Position numbers and translations under genes: made by a program
Notes under the pieces: model-generated
The model's input: only the letters and a program-made list of their open reading frames with translations
The model's database searches: none
What the model was told of the DNA's origin: nothing
Assembly: GCA_903933995.1 (NCBI GenBank)
Contig: CAIZMD010000414.1
Coordinates: 1-8,125 of the forward strand
Reading direction: 5' to 3'
Source of the DNA: an uncultured Bacteroidota bacterium
Lineage (GTDB): Bacteria; Bacteroidota; Bacteroidia; Chitinophagales; Chitinophagaceae
DNA length: 8,125 bases
In this document: positions 1 to 6,789 of the stretch, one piece after another
Position numbering within the stretch: position 1 is the first letter of the stretch
Layout of the letters: each line of letters starts with the position of its first letter

Positions 1-225
1 CGGACGGCCCCATCCCCTGCTAGCGCGGGGCAGATCGCCACGCTTTTTATTCTGTTGGGGGTGCTGCTGGCCTTGCTCGTCGAGTTTGCTGTGGCACCCA
101 GAATCGTAGCCAAGGAAAATTTACGCTTTTGGCACAGCCTGGGCAGCCTGATGTACCTGGGTCAGTGGCTTTGTGCTGCAGTGACGCTGTGGCAACTGAC
201 GCCACAGCGAGAAGTTCAGGTTTGA
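1..225 (+). CDS. DUF4149 (TMEM205-like) membrane protein, C-terminal fragment
   Basis: Frame 1 is open from the window edge to a TGA at 223-225, giving 74 residues with no start codon in view, so only the C-terminal part is present. Two hydrophobic stretches are visible, at residues 12-31 and about 47-66. Between them is the segment VAPRIVAKENLRFWHSLGS, which resembles the end of DUF4149 proteins of Burkholderiales as I recall them. The function of the family is unknown; it should sit in the inner membrane. Base composition is far richer in GC than the rest of the window. Its 3' end overlaps by 10 bases the 3' end of a convergent yhbY fragment. A DUF4149 gene convergent with yhbY, near greA, is an arrangement I associate with Comamonadaceae, which supports the call. 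The family name is from memory; the reading frame itself is clear. Confidence 0.62.
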   Translation, partial: RTAPSPASAGQIATLFILLGVLLALLVEFAVAPRIVAKENLRFWHSLGSLMYLGQWLCAAVTLWQLTPQREVQV

Positions 226-330
226 CTGCGTTTCTTGATGCTGACCATCTTGGGCTTGGCACGCTTGACCTGGCCACCGGCCGTTAGTCGCTGATTGCCC
301 AGAACGCGCAAGGTTTTAACCTCGGGTCGT
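216..330 (-). pseudogene. yhbY: YhbY-family RNA-binding protein, C-terminal tail fragment
   Basis: On the minus strand a frame different from that of gltB reads VKTLRVLGNQRLTAGGQVKR, followed by a lysine- and arginine-rich tail, and stops at TGA (216-218). This matches the basic C-terminal tail of betaproteobacterial YhbY/CRM-domain proteins, which bind the 50S ribosome precursor in E. coli. The RNA-binding CRM domain itself, which would lie upstream (higher coordinates), is absent: from about position 330 the homology switches to gltB in another frame. The fragment is therefore cut at its 5' side by the junction rather than decayed by mutation. The upstream limit is approximate, because a few codons near the junction could belong to either gene. 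Identification is from motif memory on a short tail. Confidence 0.6.
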
Positions 331-3300
331 TGGCCACTTTGCTTGCTGTATGTGCATAGTGTTTGGTGATCAGGTCATTTAAAATAACTGCATCATCTTG
401 ATCCAATGGGTCAAGGTCTACCATTTCCATATTGCATTTTCCTGCAAAGCTGTTGTCAATGTCATAGATATAGGCAACCCCTCCACTCATGCCTGCGGCA
501 AAGTTTCTTCCTGTATTACCCAGAATTACGGCAACACCACCAGTCATGTATTCGCAACCATGGTCTCCAACGCCTTCTACCACTACTTGTGCGCCTGAGT
601 TTCTTACGCAGAATCGCTCTCCTGCTTTACCTCTGATATAAGCTTCACCTGTTGTAGCGCCATAGAACGCTACGTTTCCAATGATGATATTTTCCTCTGG
701 CACAAAACTACCGGTACGATCTGGGTATACAATTAGTTTAGCGCCACTCAAGCCTTTACCAAAATAGTCATTGGCATCACCTTCTAATTCATGGGTAATT
801 CCCTTTGCATTAAAGGCACCAAAACTTTGTCCTGCAGTTCCTCTGAAATTAAAGTGGATGGTGTCATCAGGAAGACCTGCTGCTTTGTATTTTTTGGTAA
901 TTTCATTAGATACAATAGTACCAACAGTTCTGTCGGTATTTTTGATATCGAAACTGGCTTGAACGCGTTGTTTGTTGTCAATTGCAGCTTGTGCAATTTT
1001 GAGTAATTGCCAGTCTAGAACTTCACTGATGCCATGATCCTGAGTTTCTTGGTTATACAAGCTTGTGTCTTCAGAAGCAGGCTCTTTGTATAAAATAGGA
1101 GATAGGTCTAGTTTGCTATATTTCCAATGGTTAATACCTTCTCTCATTTCTAGGTTATCAACTTGGCCAATCATTTCATTTACCGTGCGATAACCCAGCT
1201 CAGCCATGATTTCACGTAATTCTTGGGTAATAAATTGGAAGAAGTTGACAATATGATCAGGGTCTCCTTTAAAGCGTTTGCGCAATTCAGGATCTTGTGT
1301 TGCTACACCAACGGGGCAGGTATTCAAATGGCATTTGCGCATCATGATACAACCTTCTACAATCAAGGCAGCAGTTGCAACACCCCATTCTTCTGCACCC
1401 AATAAAGCAGCTATGGCAATATCCCTTCCAGTCTTCATTTGGCCATCGGCTTGCACCACTACGCGACCGCGTAACTTATTCTTAACCAATGTTTGATGCG
1501 CTTCTGCTAAACCTAATTCCCAAGGTAATCCTGCGTGTTTGATAGAGCTAATGGGAGATGCTCCTGTGCCTCCATCAAAACCTGAGATCAATACCACATC
1601 GGCCTTGGCCTTAGCCACACCTGCTGCAATGGTTCCTACACCTGCTTTTGAAACCAATTTTACGTTAATCCTTGCTGTGCGATTGGCATTTTTTAGATCA
1701 AAGATCAATTGAGCCAGATCTTCAATAGAATAAATATCATGGTGAGGTGGAGGTGAGATCAAACCCACTCCAGGAGTACTATGTCTTGTTTTACCAATCC
1801 AGTCATCTACTTTGTGACCAGGTAATTGTCCGCCTTCTCCAGGCTTGGCTCCCTGTGCCATTTTAATTTGTAACTCGTCAGCCTCCGTTAAATAATAACT
1901 GGTTACACCAAATCGAGCAGATGCTACTTGCTTAATAGCAGAACGCATGCTGTCTCCATTGGCCATTTTTTCAAAACGAATTTCGTCTTCTCCTCCTTCT
2001 CCTGTATTGCTTTTACCGCCAAGCCTATTCATCGCGATAGCTAAAGTGGTATGTGCTTCCCAAGAAATGGAACCAAATGACATAGCCCCAGAAGCAAAAC
2101 GTTTGTAGATATTTTCTGCTGGTTCTACTTCATCAATGCTGATAGAAGGTCTTGTTGGTTTGAATTGAAACTGGCTACGAATGGTGCAAGCCCTTACGGA
2201 TTGATCATTTACCAGTTTGCTATATTTTTTAAAAGTCTCATAGTCATTCATCTTGGTGCTATGTTGCAGCAAGTGAATGGTTTGAGGATTGAATAAGTGG
2301 AATTCTCCTTTGCGTTTCCATTGATAGATACCACCAACGGGTAGACGGTCTACAGGAATCTCTTTTTTGCTAAAGGCAAAGAAATGTTTGGACAAGGTTT
2401 CTTTGGCAATTTCATCAAGACCCATTCCTTGAATCCTTGAAGTAGCTCCTGTGAAATATAAGTCTACTACCTCTCTATTGAGACCAATGATTTCAAAGAT
2501 CTGTGCACCTTGATATGATTGCAAAGTAGAGATCCCCATTTTAGAGAATACTTTGAGCAATCCTTCATTAACTGCTTTGATGTAGTTTTTCTTTAGGTAT
2601 TCAGGATCTAAGTCTGTATTAATCTTGCCTGAAATCTTCATGTCTCTAATGGTAGACAATGCCAGATAAGGGTTAATGGCGGTTGCGCCAAAACCAATTA
2701 AACAAGCAAAATGATGCACTTCCCAAACATCTCCAGCTTCTACAATAATCCCTACTTGTCCACGATATCCCTTGCGAATTAAGTGATGGTGAACTGCAGC
2801 AGTAGCTAAAAGTGAAGGAATAGGAGCGTGATCGGAATCTATGGCTCTATCCGTTAAGATAATTACTTCAAATCCGTCTTCAACCGCATCAACTGCATAT
2901 CTGCACAATCGGTCCAAAGCTTTTTTCAAAGAACCTGGTTTGCCATCCGCTCTAAAATAGGTTTGAAGTGTTTTGGCTTGGAAAATACCAGTATCAATAC
3001 TTCTGATTTTTTCAAGATCATGGTTATTCAGTACCGGATGTTGCAAAGCCACAACGTGACATGCCAGAGGGTCTTCTACTAATAAATTTCCCGTACTGCC
3101 GGCAAATGTTGCCAAAGACATGACCATCCTTTCTCTAATGGGATCAATAGGAGGGTTGGTTACCTGCGCAAAGAGTTGTTTAAAATAACTGCTCAAATGC
3201 TGTGGTTCATCGCTCAATACTGCTAATGGCGTATCAGTACCCATGGATCCAATGGGTTCTTTGCCGTCTAATGCCATTGGGGCAATAATATTGTCAAGGT

Positions 3301-4744
3301 CTTCTGTGCTATAACCAAATCCTTTTTGGTATTTAAAAACCTGATCGTGTTCTAAATGAGTAAACATAACCCTTGGCTCTGGTAATTCTTCCAGACGGAT
3401 CTTGTATTTGTTTAACCATTCTGTATAAGGTTTGTGAGAGCAGATTTCTTGTTTGAGTTCTTCATCAGAAATGATGCGTCCCTGTTCCATATCTACCACA
3501 AACATCTTACCTGGTTGTAAGCGTCCTTTTTCAATAATGGTTGATTGGTCAACAGGAAGTACGCCTGTTTCAGAGGCCATGATCACACGGTCATCAGTTG
3601 TTACGCAGTAGCGCGATGGTCTCAGACCATTTCTGTCTAATGTAGCTCCAATGATTTTACCATCGGTAAAGGAAATAGAAGCTGGACCATCCCATGGTTC
3701 CATCATGCAGGCGTGGAACTCATAGAAGGCTTTTTTAATAGGGTCCATGTCATGATTGCCATCCCATGCTTCTGGAATCAGCATCATCATGACGTGTGGA
3801 AGAGACCTGCCCGTTAAGGTTAATAGCTCAATCATATTATCCAAGCTGGCACTGTCCGATTGACCCTGCGTTACAATAGGTAATAACATGTCCATTTCTT
3901 CTTTACTAAAGAATGGAGACGTAAATCCTTTTTCACTGGTACGTAACCAGTTTAAATTCCCCTGTAGGGTATTGATTTCGCCATTGTGGGCAATATAGCG
4001 GAAGGGTTGGGCTAGTTTCCAAGATGGGAATGTGTTGGTAGCAAAACGGCTATGTACTAGGCCAAAGGCCGATACCACGCGCTTGTCACTCAAGTCTGGG
4101 AAATAGCCCCTTACTTGTCCGCTGGTCAATTGTCCTTTATAAACAATGGTCTTATAAGAAAGAGAGGAAAGGTAAAACCCAATACCGTCTTTTTTTACCG
4201 TGTTTTGAATGGTATGAGTAGCATAGTTGCGCAAAACAAACAATTTGCGTTCAAATACCTCGGGGTCATTGATATGGTCTGGAGAAGCAATAAATACTTG
4301 TTCCATACAAGGCTCAACAGACAATGCGGTAGGCCCAATATCGGTTCTGTTTACAGGCACTTTTCTATAACCCAGAATTTCTAATCCTAGCTTTTCTGCT
4401 GCGCGATTAAAAATGTCTCTGCACTCTTCACGTAAACGGATTTCTTTTGGGAAGAACAGAAAGCCAACACCATATTTACCATAGGAGGGTAAATGAATGC
4501 CAAGACTAATACACTCGTCAAAGAAGAATTCATGTGGCATTTGCAACATGATTCCAGCTCCATCACCTGTGTTGTTTTCACATCCACAGGCACCACGGTG
4601 TTCCATGTTTTCCAGCACTGTCAAAGCATCAGAAATGTGCTGATGCGATTTATTGCCCTTGATATTCGCTACAAAACCTATACCACAGGCGTCATGTTCA
4701 AACGAAGGATCATATAATCCTTGTTGGGTTGTTGTGTCAAGCAT
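284..4744 (-). CDS. gltB: Glutamate synthase large subunit, chimeric C-terminus
   Basis: This is the alpha subunit of bacterial glutamate synthase. It releases ammonia from glutamine and channels it to 2-oxoglutarate to form glutamate, using electrons delivered through the GltD subunit. I start at the ATG at 4742-4744, giving 1486 residues; an in-frame TTG six bases upstream is possible but unneeded. Domains in order: a class II amidotransferase, with nucleophile Cys20 after a 19-residue propeptide and HSRFATNTFPSW (231-242) and HNGEINT (253-259); a central domain; the FMN/synthase barrel with GGKSNTGEGGEDE (909-921); the 3Fe-4S cysteines Cys1132, Cys1138 and Cys1143 (CxxxxxCxxxxC, then PVGVATQ); and a GXGXG beta-helix at about 1240-1428. 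The last 13 residues (1474-1486) come from foreign DNA, and the normal ending, roughly 25-40 residues, is missing. gltD, usually next downstream, is not here. The catalytic parts are intact, so the identity is secure; the 3' end is not trustworthy. Confidence 0.97.
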   Translation of the reverse strand: MLDTTTQQGLYDPSFEHDACGIGFVANIKGNKSHQHISDALTVLENMEHRGACGCENNTGDGAGIMLQMPHEFFFDECISLGIHLPSYGKYGVGFLFFPKEIRLREECRDIFNRAAEKLGLEILGYRKVPVNRTDIGPTALSVEPCMEQVFIASPDHINDPEVFERKLFVLRNYATHTIQNTVKKDGIGFYLSSLSYKTIVYKGQLTSGQVRGYFPDLSDKRVVSAFGLVHSRFATNTFPSWKLAQPFRYIAHNGEINTLQGNLNWLRTSEKGFTSPFFSKEEMDMLLPIVTQGQSDSASLDNMIELLTLTGRSLPHVMMMLIPEAWDGNHDMDPIKKAFYEFHACMMEPWDGPASISFTDGKIIGATLDRNGLRPSRYCVTTDDRVIMASETGVLPVDQSTIIEKGRLQPGKMFVVDMEQGRIISDEELKQEICSHKPYTEWLNKYKIRLEELPEPRVMFTHLEHDQVFKYQKGFGYSTEDLDNIIAPMALDGKEPIGSMGTDTPLAVLSDEPQHLSSYFKQLFAQVTNPPIDPIRERMVMSLATFAGSTGNLLVEDPLACHVVALQHPVLNNHDLEKIRSIDTGIFQAKTLQTYFRADGKPGSLKKALDRLCRYAVDAVEDGFEVIILTDRAIDSDHAPIPSLLATAAVHHHLIRKGYRGQVGIIVEAGDVWEVHHFACLIGFGATAINPYLALSTIRDMKISGKINTDLDPEYLKKNYIKAVNEGLLKVFSKMGISTLQSYQGAQIFEIIGLNREVVDLYFTGATSRIQGMGLDEIAKETLSKHFFAFSKKEIPVDRLPVGGIYQWKRKGEFHLFNPQTIHLLQHSTKMNDYETFKKYSKLVNDQSVRACTIRSQFQFKPTRPSISIDEVEPAENIYKRFASGAMSFGSISWEAHTTLAIAMNRLGGKSNTGEGGEDEIRFEKMANGDSMRSAIKQVASARFGVTSYYLTEADELQIKMAQGAKPGEGGQLPGHKVDDWIGKTRHSTPGVGLISPPPHHDIYSIEDLAQLIFDLKNANRTARINVKLVSKAGVGTIAAGVAKAKADVVLISGFDGGTGASPISSIKHAGLPWELGLAEAHQTLVKNKLRGRVVVQADGQMKTGRDIAIAALLGAEEWGVATAALIVEGCIMMRKCHLNTCPVGVATQDPELRKRFKGDPDHIVNFFQFITQELREIMAELGYRTVNEMIGQVDNLEMREGINHWKYSKLDLSPILYKEPASEDTSLYNQETQDHGISEVLDWQLLKIAQAAIDNKQRVQASFDIKNTDRTVGTIVSNEITKKYKAAGLPDDTIHFNFRGTAGQSFGAFNAKGITHELEGDANDYFGKGLSGAKLIVYPDRTGSFVPEENIIIGNVAFYGATTGEAYIRGKAGERFCVRNSGAQVVVEGVGDHGCEYMTGGVAVILGNTGRNFAAGMSGGVAYIYDIDNSFAGKCNMEMVDLDPLDQDDAVILNDLITKHYAHTASKVANDPRLKPCAFWAISD
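318..338. other. Junction between GC-rich betaproteobacterial-like DNA and Bacteroidota-like DNA
   Basis: To the right, the minus-strand gltB frame has good family character up to the residues KVAND (codons ending near 326). To the left, that frame gives PRLKPCAFWAISD and then stops, which does not look like a GltB C-terminus, while a second frame gives the YhbY tail. GC content changes at the same point. No insertion-sequence end, integrase, tRNA or obvious repeat lies here. The simplest reading is a chimeric join in a metagenome or draft assembly; a real recombination event is less likely because both genes are broken. The exact base cannot be fixed from this window. Confidence 0.75.
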
Positions 4745-4837
4745 ACGCAACCGAATTATTAATATTCAGGAAATATAATGGCGGGCAATCGATAGGGGCA
4801 AATTACAAAATAAAACGCAATTTAAGAAACACTCTAT

Positions 4838-4845
4838 CAAAACTA
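4838..4845 (-). promoter_or_regulatory. Candidate Bacteroidota -7 element upstream of gltB
   Basis: The minus strand reads TAGTTTTG here, an exact fit to the Bacteroidota -7 consensus TAnnTTTG. It lies about 94 bases ahead of the gltB ATG, which would give a leader of roughly 85-90 bases. No TTG is found at the expected -33 distance, so the match is only half of a promoter, and such octamers occur by chance in AT-rich DNA. The rest of the 153-base gap (4745-4897) holds no ORF or RNA gene that I can recognise. No Shine-Dalgarno sequence precedes the ATG, which is normal for this phylum. Confidence 0.25.
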
Positions 4846-4866
4846 ACAGATAATAGTTGGTTTTGT

Positions 4867-4890
4867 CTAATAAAACGATTGTTTTGTTAG
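4867..4890 (-). terminator. AT-rich stem-loop just after ispE
   Basis: CTAATAAAAC and GTTTTGTTAG form a 10-pair inverted repeat around a four-base loop (GATT), beginning seven bases after the ispE stop. Read in the minus direction, as ispE is transcribed, nine of ten pairs form, with one C-A mismatch; on the plus strand that position is a G-U wobble. The stem is mostly A-T and is not followed by a T-run on the minus strand, so it would be a weak intrinsic terminator. It could instead protect an mRNA 3' end or mean nothing. Its position between two co-directional genes is the main reason for listing it. Confidence 0.35.
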
Positions 4891-4897
4891 AAAATTT

Positions 4898-5719
4898 CTA
4901 ATCTACTAGTGCGGTCATGTAATGATCCGGAAAGGAAATCTTTGGGGTACTCCCTTTTTCAAAAATGCCATAGAGGGTGCTACCGCTTCCAGACATGGAA
5001 GCATAAAGGGCCCCTGCTTGGTAAAGGGCTTTTTTTATCTGTGCAATTTCAGGGTAAGAGGCCATAACGGGTGCTTCAAAGTCATTGATCAAATGATCTT
5101 TCCAAGTTGTAATAGGTTGGTTAATCAATGACATCAAGGAATGTTCTACGGGTTTGGGTCTAATTTGGGAAAAAGCCCAACCTGTGCCAATATGGATTCC
5201 AGGGTTCACTATCAAAAATTGGTATTGACTAAGATCCAGTGTCAATCTCTCCAGTAATTCACCTCTACCTTTTCCAATGCAGGCTTGGTTAATGATAAAA
5301 AAAGGACAATCACTACCCAATTCCAAAGCGTATTGGATTAATCGGTTTTCGGAAATGTCTAAATGAAAAAGTTGGTTTAAAAGCTTTAATGCAAAAGCCC
5401 CATCGGCACTGCCACCTCCTAAGCCAGCCCCCATAGGAATCTGCTTATGTAGGTGAATTTGAATAGAAGGTATCTGTGGAAAGTCATTTTTCAATAACTG
5501 ATAAGCTTTGGCGCAAAGATTATCAGTAGGATTTCCTTGTATAGGTAGACCAGTACTACTAAAATTGAATGCTTGTGTTAGACTAGGCGCTTGTATTATT
5601 TCAAGCACATCTTTAATGCCAATGGGATAAAAAACCGTTTCCAAATCATGGTAACCATCTTCCCTTTTACGGGTTATATGCAAGCCTAGGTTGATTTTGC
5701 AATTGGGGAATAAAACCAT
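4898..5719 (-). CDS. ispE: 4-(cytidine 5'-diphospho)-2-C-methyl-D-erythritol kinase
   Basis: This GHMP-family kinase phosphorylates the 2-hydroxyl of CDP-methylerythritol with ATP, the fourth step of the non-mevalonate (MEP) route to isoprenoids, in the cytoplasm. The 273 residues are of normal length. Visible motifs are NCKINLGL near the N-terminus with the conserved Lys8, the glycine-rich ATP loop IPMGAGLGGGSADGAF (94-109), the segment LGSDCPFF with the probable catalytic Asp137, and the C-terminal GHMP motif SMSGSGSTLYGIF (241-253). The ATG at 5717-5719 places Lys8 where the family has it, which supports this start. The gene lies 12 bases downstream of the DUF151 gene on the same strand, so the two are probably co-transcribed. 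No frameshift or missing key residue is seen. The residue before the lysine is Cys where Ala is usual (PAKINL), a minor variation. Confidence 0.96.
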   Translation of the reverse strand: MVLFPNCKINLGLHITRKREDGYHDLETVFYPIGIKDVLEIIQAPSLTQAFNFSSTGLPIQGNPTDNLCAKAYQLLKNDFPQIPSIQIHLHKQIPMGAGLGGGSADGAFALKLLNQLFHLDISENRLIQYALELGSDCPFFIINQACIGKGRGELLERLTLDLSQYQFLIVNPGIHIGTGWAFSQIRPKPVEHSLMSLINQPITTWKDHLINDFEAPVMASYPEIAQIKKALYQAGALYASMSGSGSTLYGIFEKGSTPKISFPDHYMTALVD

Positions 5720-5731
5720 GTTGTGGAATTA

Positions 5732-6319
5732 CTATTTTCTTTTATTGATCTCATCCCTGATAGCAATGGCGCGGATATAATCTTCTTGTTCTAGTACTTC
5801 ATTTAATAAAACCTGTAATTCTTCAATGCCCAATCCACTCAGGTCTTCCCGGTCAGACGCAGATTCTTCTGCACCAACTGATTCGGATTTGCCCTTTTTA
5901 GCTCCATTATCCTCCATTAATATGCCGGCATTTTCAAGGATATGTTCGTAAGTATAGATGGGACAACCAAATCGAACAGCAAGGGCTAATGCGTCGCTGG
6001 TTCTGCTGTCTATTTCAACCGTATCATTGTCTGTATAACAAACCAATTTGGAATAGAAGATACCTTCTTGCAAGTCACTGATGATCACTTCCTGTAATTC
6101 TACAGCAAATGCATTCATGAAATTTTTCATCAAGTCATGTGTCAATGGACGGCTGGGTTGCATATGTTCTAAAGCCACAGCAATGGCCTGGGCTTCAAAT
6201 CCTCCAATCACAATAGGTAAACGTCTCAAACCATTTAATTCTCCCAGCACCACGGCATAGGAATGGGTCTGTGTGATACTGTGCGATAGCGCCACTATTT
6301 CCAGTTCAATCTTCTTCAT
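5732..6319 (-). CDS. Bifunctional nuclease family protein (DUF151) with C-terminal UVR motif
   Basis: The protein has 195 residues. The first 125 or so form a DUF151 (BFN) domain: LPIVIGGFEAQAIA (34-47), a SRPLTHDLM segment (56-64) and the strongly conserved EIDSRTSDALALAVRFGCP (102-120). A charged, low-complexity linker rich in Lys, Ser and Glu (about 136-160) follows, then a UvrB/UvrC-like (UVR) helix pair, with ELQVLLNEVLEQEDYIRAIA (167-186) running into IRDEINKRK. This two-part arrangement is common in Bacteroidota. Plant and some bacterial members were reported to have DNase and RNase activity, but the role in this phylum is not settled, and the UVR motif only suggests contact with a protein or nucleic-acid complex. 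It is the first gene of a probable operon with ispE. The ATG at 6317-6319 begins MKKIELEI, the expected first strand. No signal peptide is visible. Confidence 0.92.
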   Translation of the reverse strand: MKKIELEIVALSHSITQTHSYAVVLGELNGLRRLPIVIGGFEAQAIAVALEHMQPSRPLTHDLMKNFMNAFAVELQEVIISDLQEGIFYSKLVCYTDNDTVEIDSRTSDALALAVRFGCPIYTYEHILENAGILMEDNGAKKGKSESVGAEESASDREDLSGLGIEELQVLLNEVLEQEDYIRAIAIRDEINKRK

Positions 6320-6453
6320 AATTGTATGCGAAAGTAACGATTTTTAATCTGCAAAATAGGTTAGACTATCAAAATCAGGCTGTTCTATTTATATGACTTG
6401 GATTTTTTTATTCCAATTCCATTGTTAACTTTCCAGTTCTCAAAACTAAGCCC
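6320..6453. promoter_or_regulatory. Divergent intergenic region (DUF151-ispE versus cupin-SDR)
   Basis: These 134 bases separate two divergent transcription units and should hold both promoters. On the minus strand TAGTTTTG (6441-6448) fits the Bacteroidota -7 consensus TAnnTTTG, 122 bases ahead of the DUF151 ATG, but has no -33 TTG at a normal distance. On the plus strand TAACTTTC (6426-6433) is one base off consensus, with a TTG at 6398-6400 that is 25 bases away, somewhat too far. Neither is convincing alone. No ORF, RNA gene or strong operator palindrome is seen. Confidence 0.35.
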
Positions 6454-6780
6454 ATGCCAAAAATTAACCTTGCGTCTATTCCCGCCAAAGAAATTGTAAA
6501 AGGATATCCCGCCCGTTTTGTGCATACAGACAGTATGACACTCTCTTTTTTAGAGGTAAAAAAAGGGGAAAGCTTACCAACGCATCATCATGTACACGAA
6601 CAAGTATCCATTGTTTTAGAGGGTAGGTTTCAACTAATCATTGATGGAGAGCCAGTAGAATTTGGAGAAGGTGAAATAGTAGTGATTCCATCTAATGTTC
6701 CTCATTCAGGATTGGCCATTACGGATTGTAAATTAATGGATGTATTCAATCCGATTAGAGAGGATTACCGCAATCTTTAA
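6454..6780 (+). CDS. Small single-domain cupin protein
   Basis: This 108-residue protein is one cupin barrel. Cupin motif 1 runs from Gly38 (GESLPTHHHVHEQVSIVLEG), and motif 2 is GEGEIVVIPSNVPHSG (71-86). The likely metal ligands are His44, His46, Gln50 and His84; Gln50 stands where many cupins have Glu, a common variant. The fold and ligands predict a divalent-metal protein (Fe, Mn, Zn or Ni), acting as a dioxygenase, isomerase or small-molecule binder; the substrate cannot be read from sequence. There is no signal peptide, so it should be cytoplasmic. The SDR gene starts nine bases after its stop on the same strand, so the two probably form an operon and may act on the same compound. No Shine-Dalgarno sequence precedes the ATG, as usual in Bacteroidota. 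The family call is firm, the function open. Confidence 0.93.
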   Translation: MPKINLASIPAKEIVKGYPARFVHTDSMTLSFLEVKKGESLPTHHHVHEQVSIVLEGRFQLIIDGEPVEFGEGEIVVIPSNVPHSGLAITDCKLMDVFNPIREDYRNL

Positions 6781-6789
6781 ATTTTTTTT

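Noticed and set aside
47..277. Minus-strand 76-residue frame in the GC-rich end
   Set aside because: It overlaps the DUF4149 frame antisense and the yhbY tail in another frame, and its Pro/Ala/Arg-rich product looks like a GC-rich shadow with no family character.
1..330. Horizontal transfer of betaproteobacterial genes into a Bacteroidota genome
   Set aside because: Both flanking genes are cut mid-gene at one point, no mobile-element signature is present, and the incoming piece carries only two gene fragments; an assembly chimera is simpler.
384..4717. Several 60-90 residue frames on both strands inside gltB
   Set aside because: All lie antisense or out of frame within a well-conserved gltB reading frame and have no recognisable motifs.
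4745..4897. A riboswitch or small RNA in the gltB leader
   Set aside because: Apart from one AT-rich stem-loop near ispE I see no conserved motif of a glutamine or other riboswitch class, and the region is too AT-rich to judge folding by eye.
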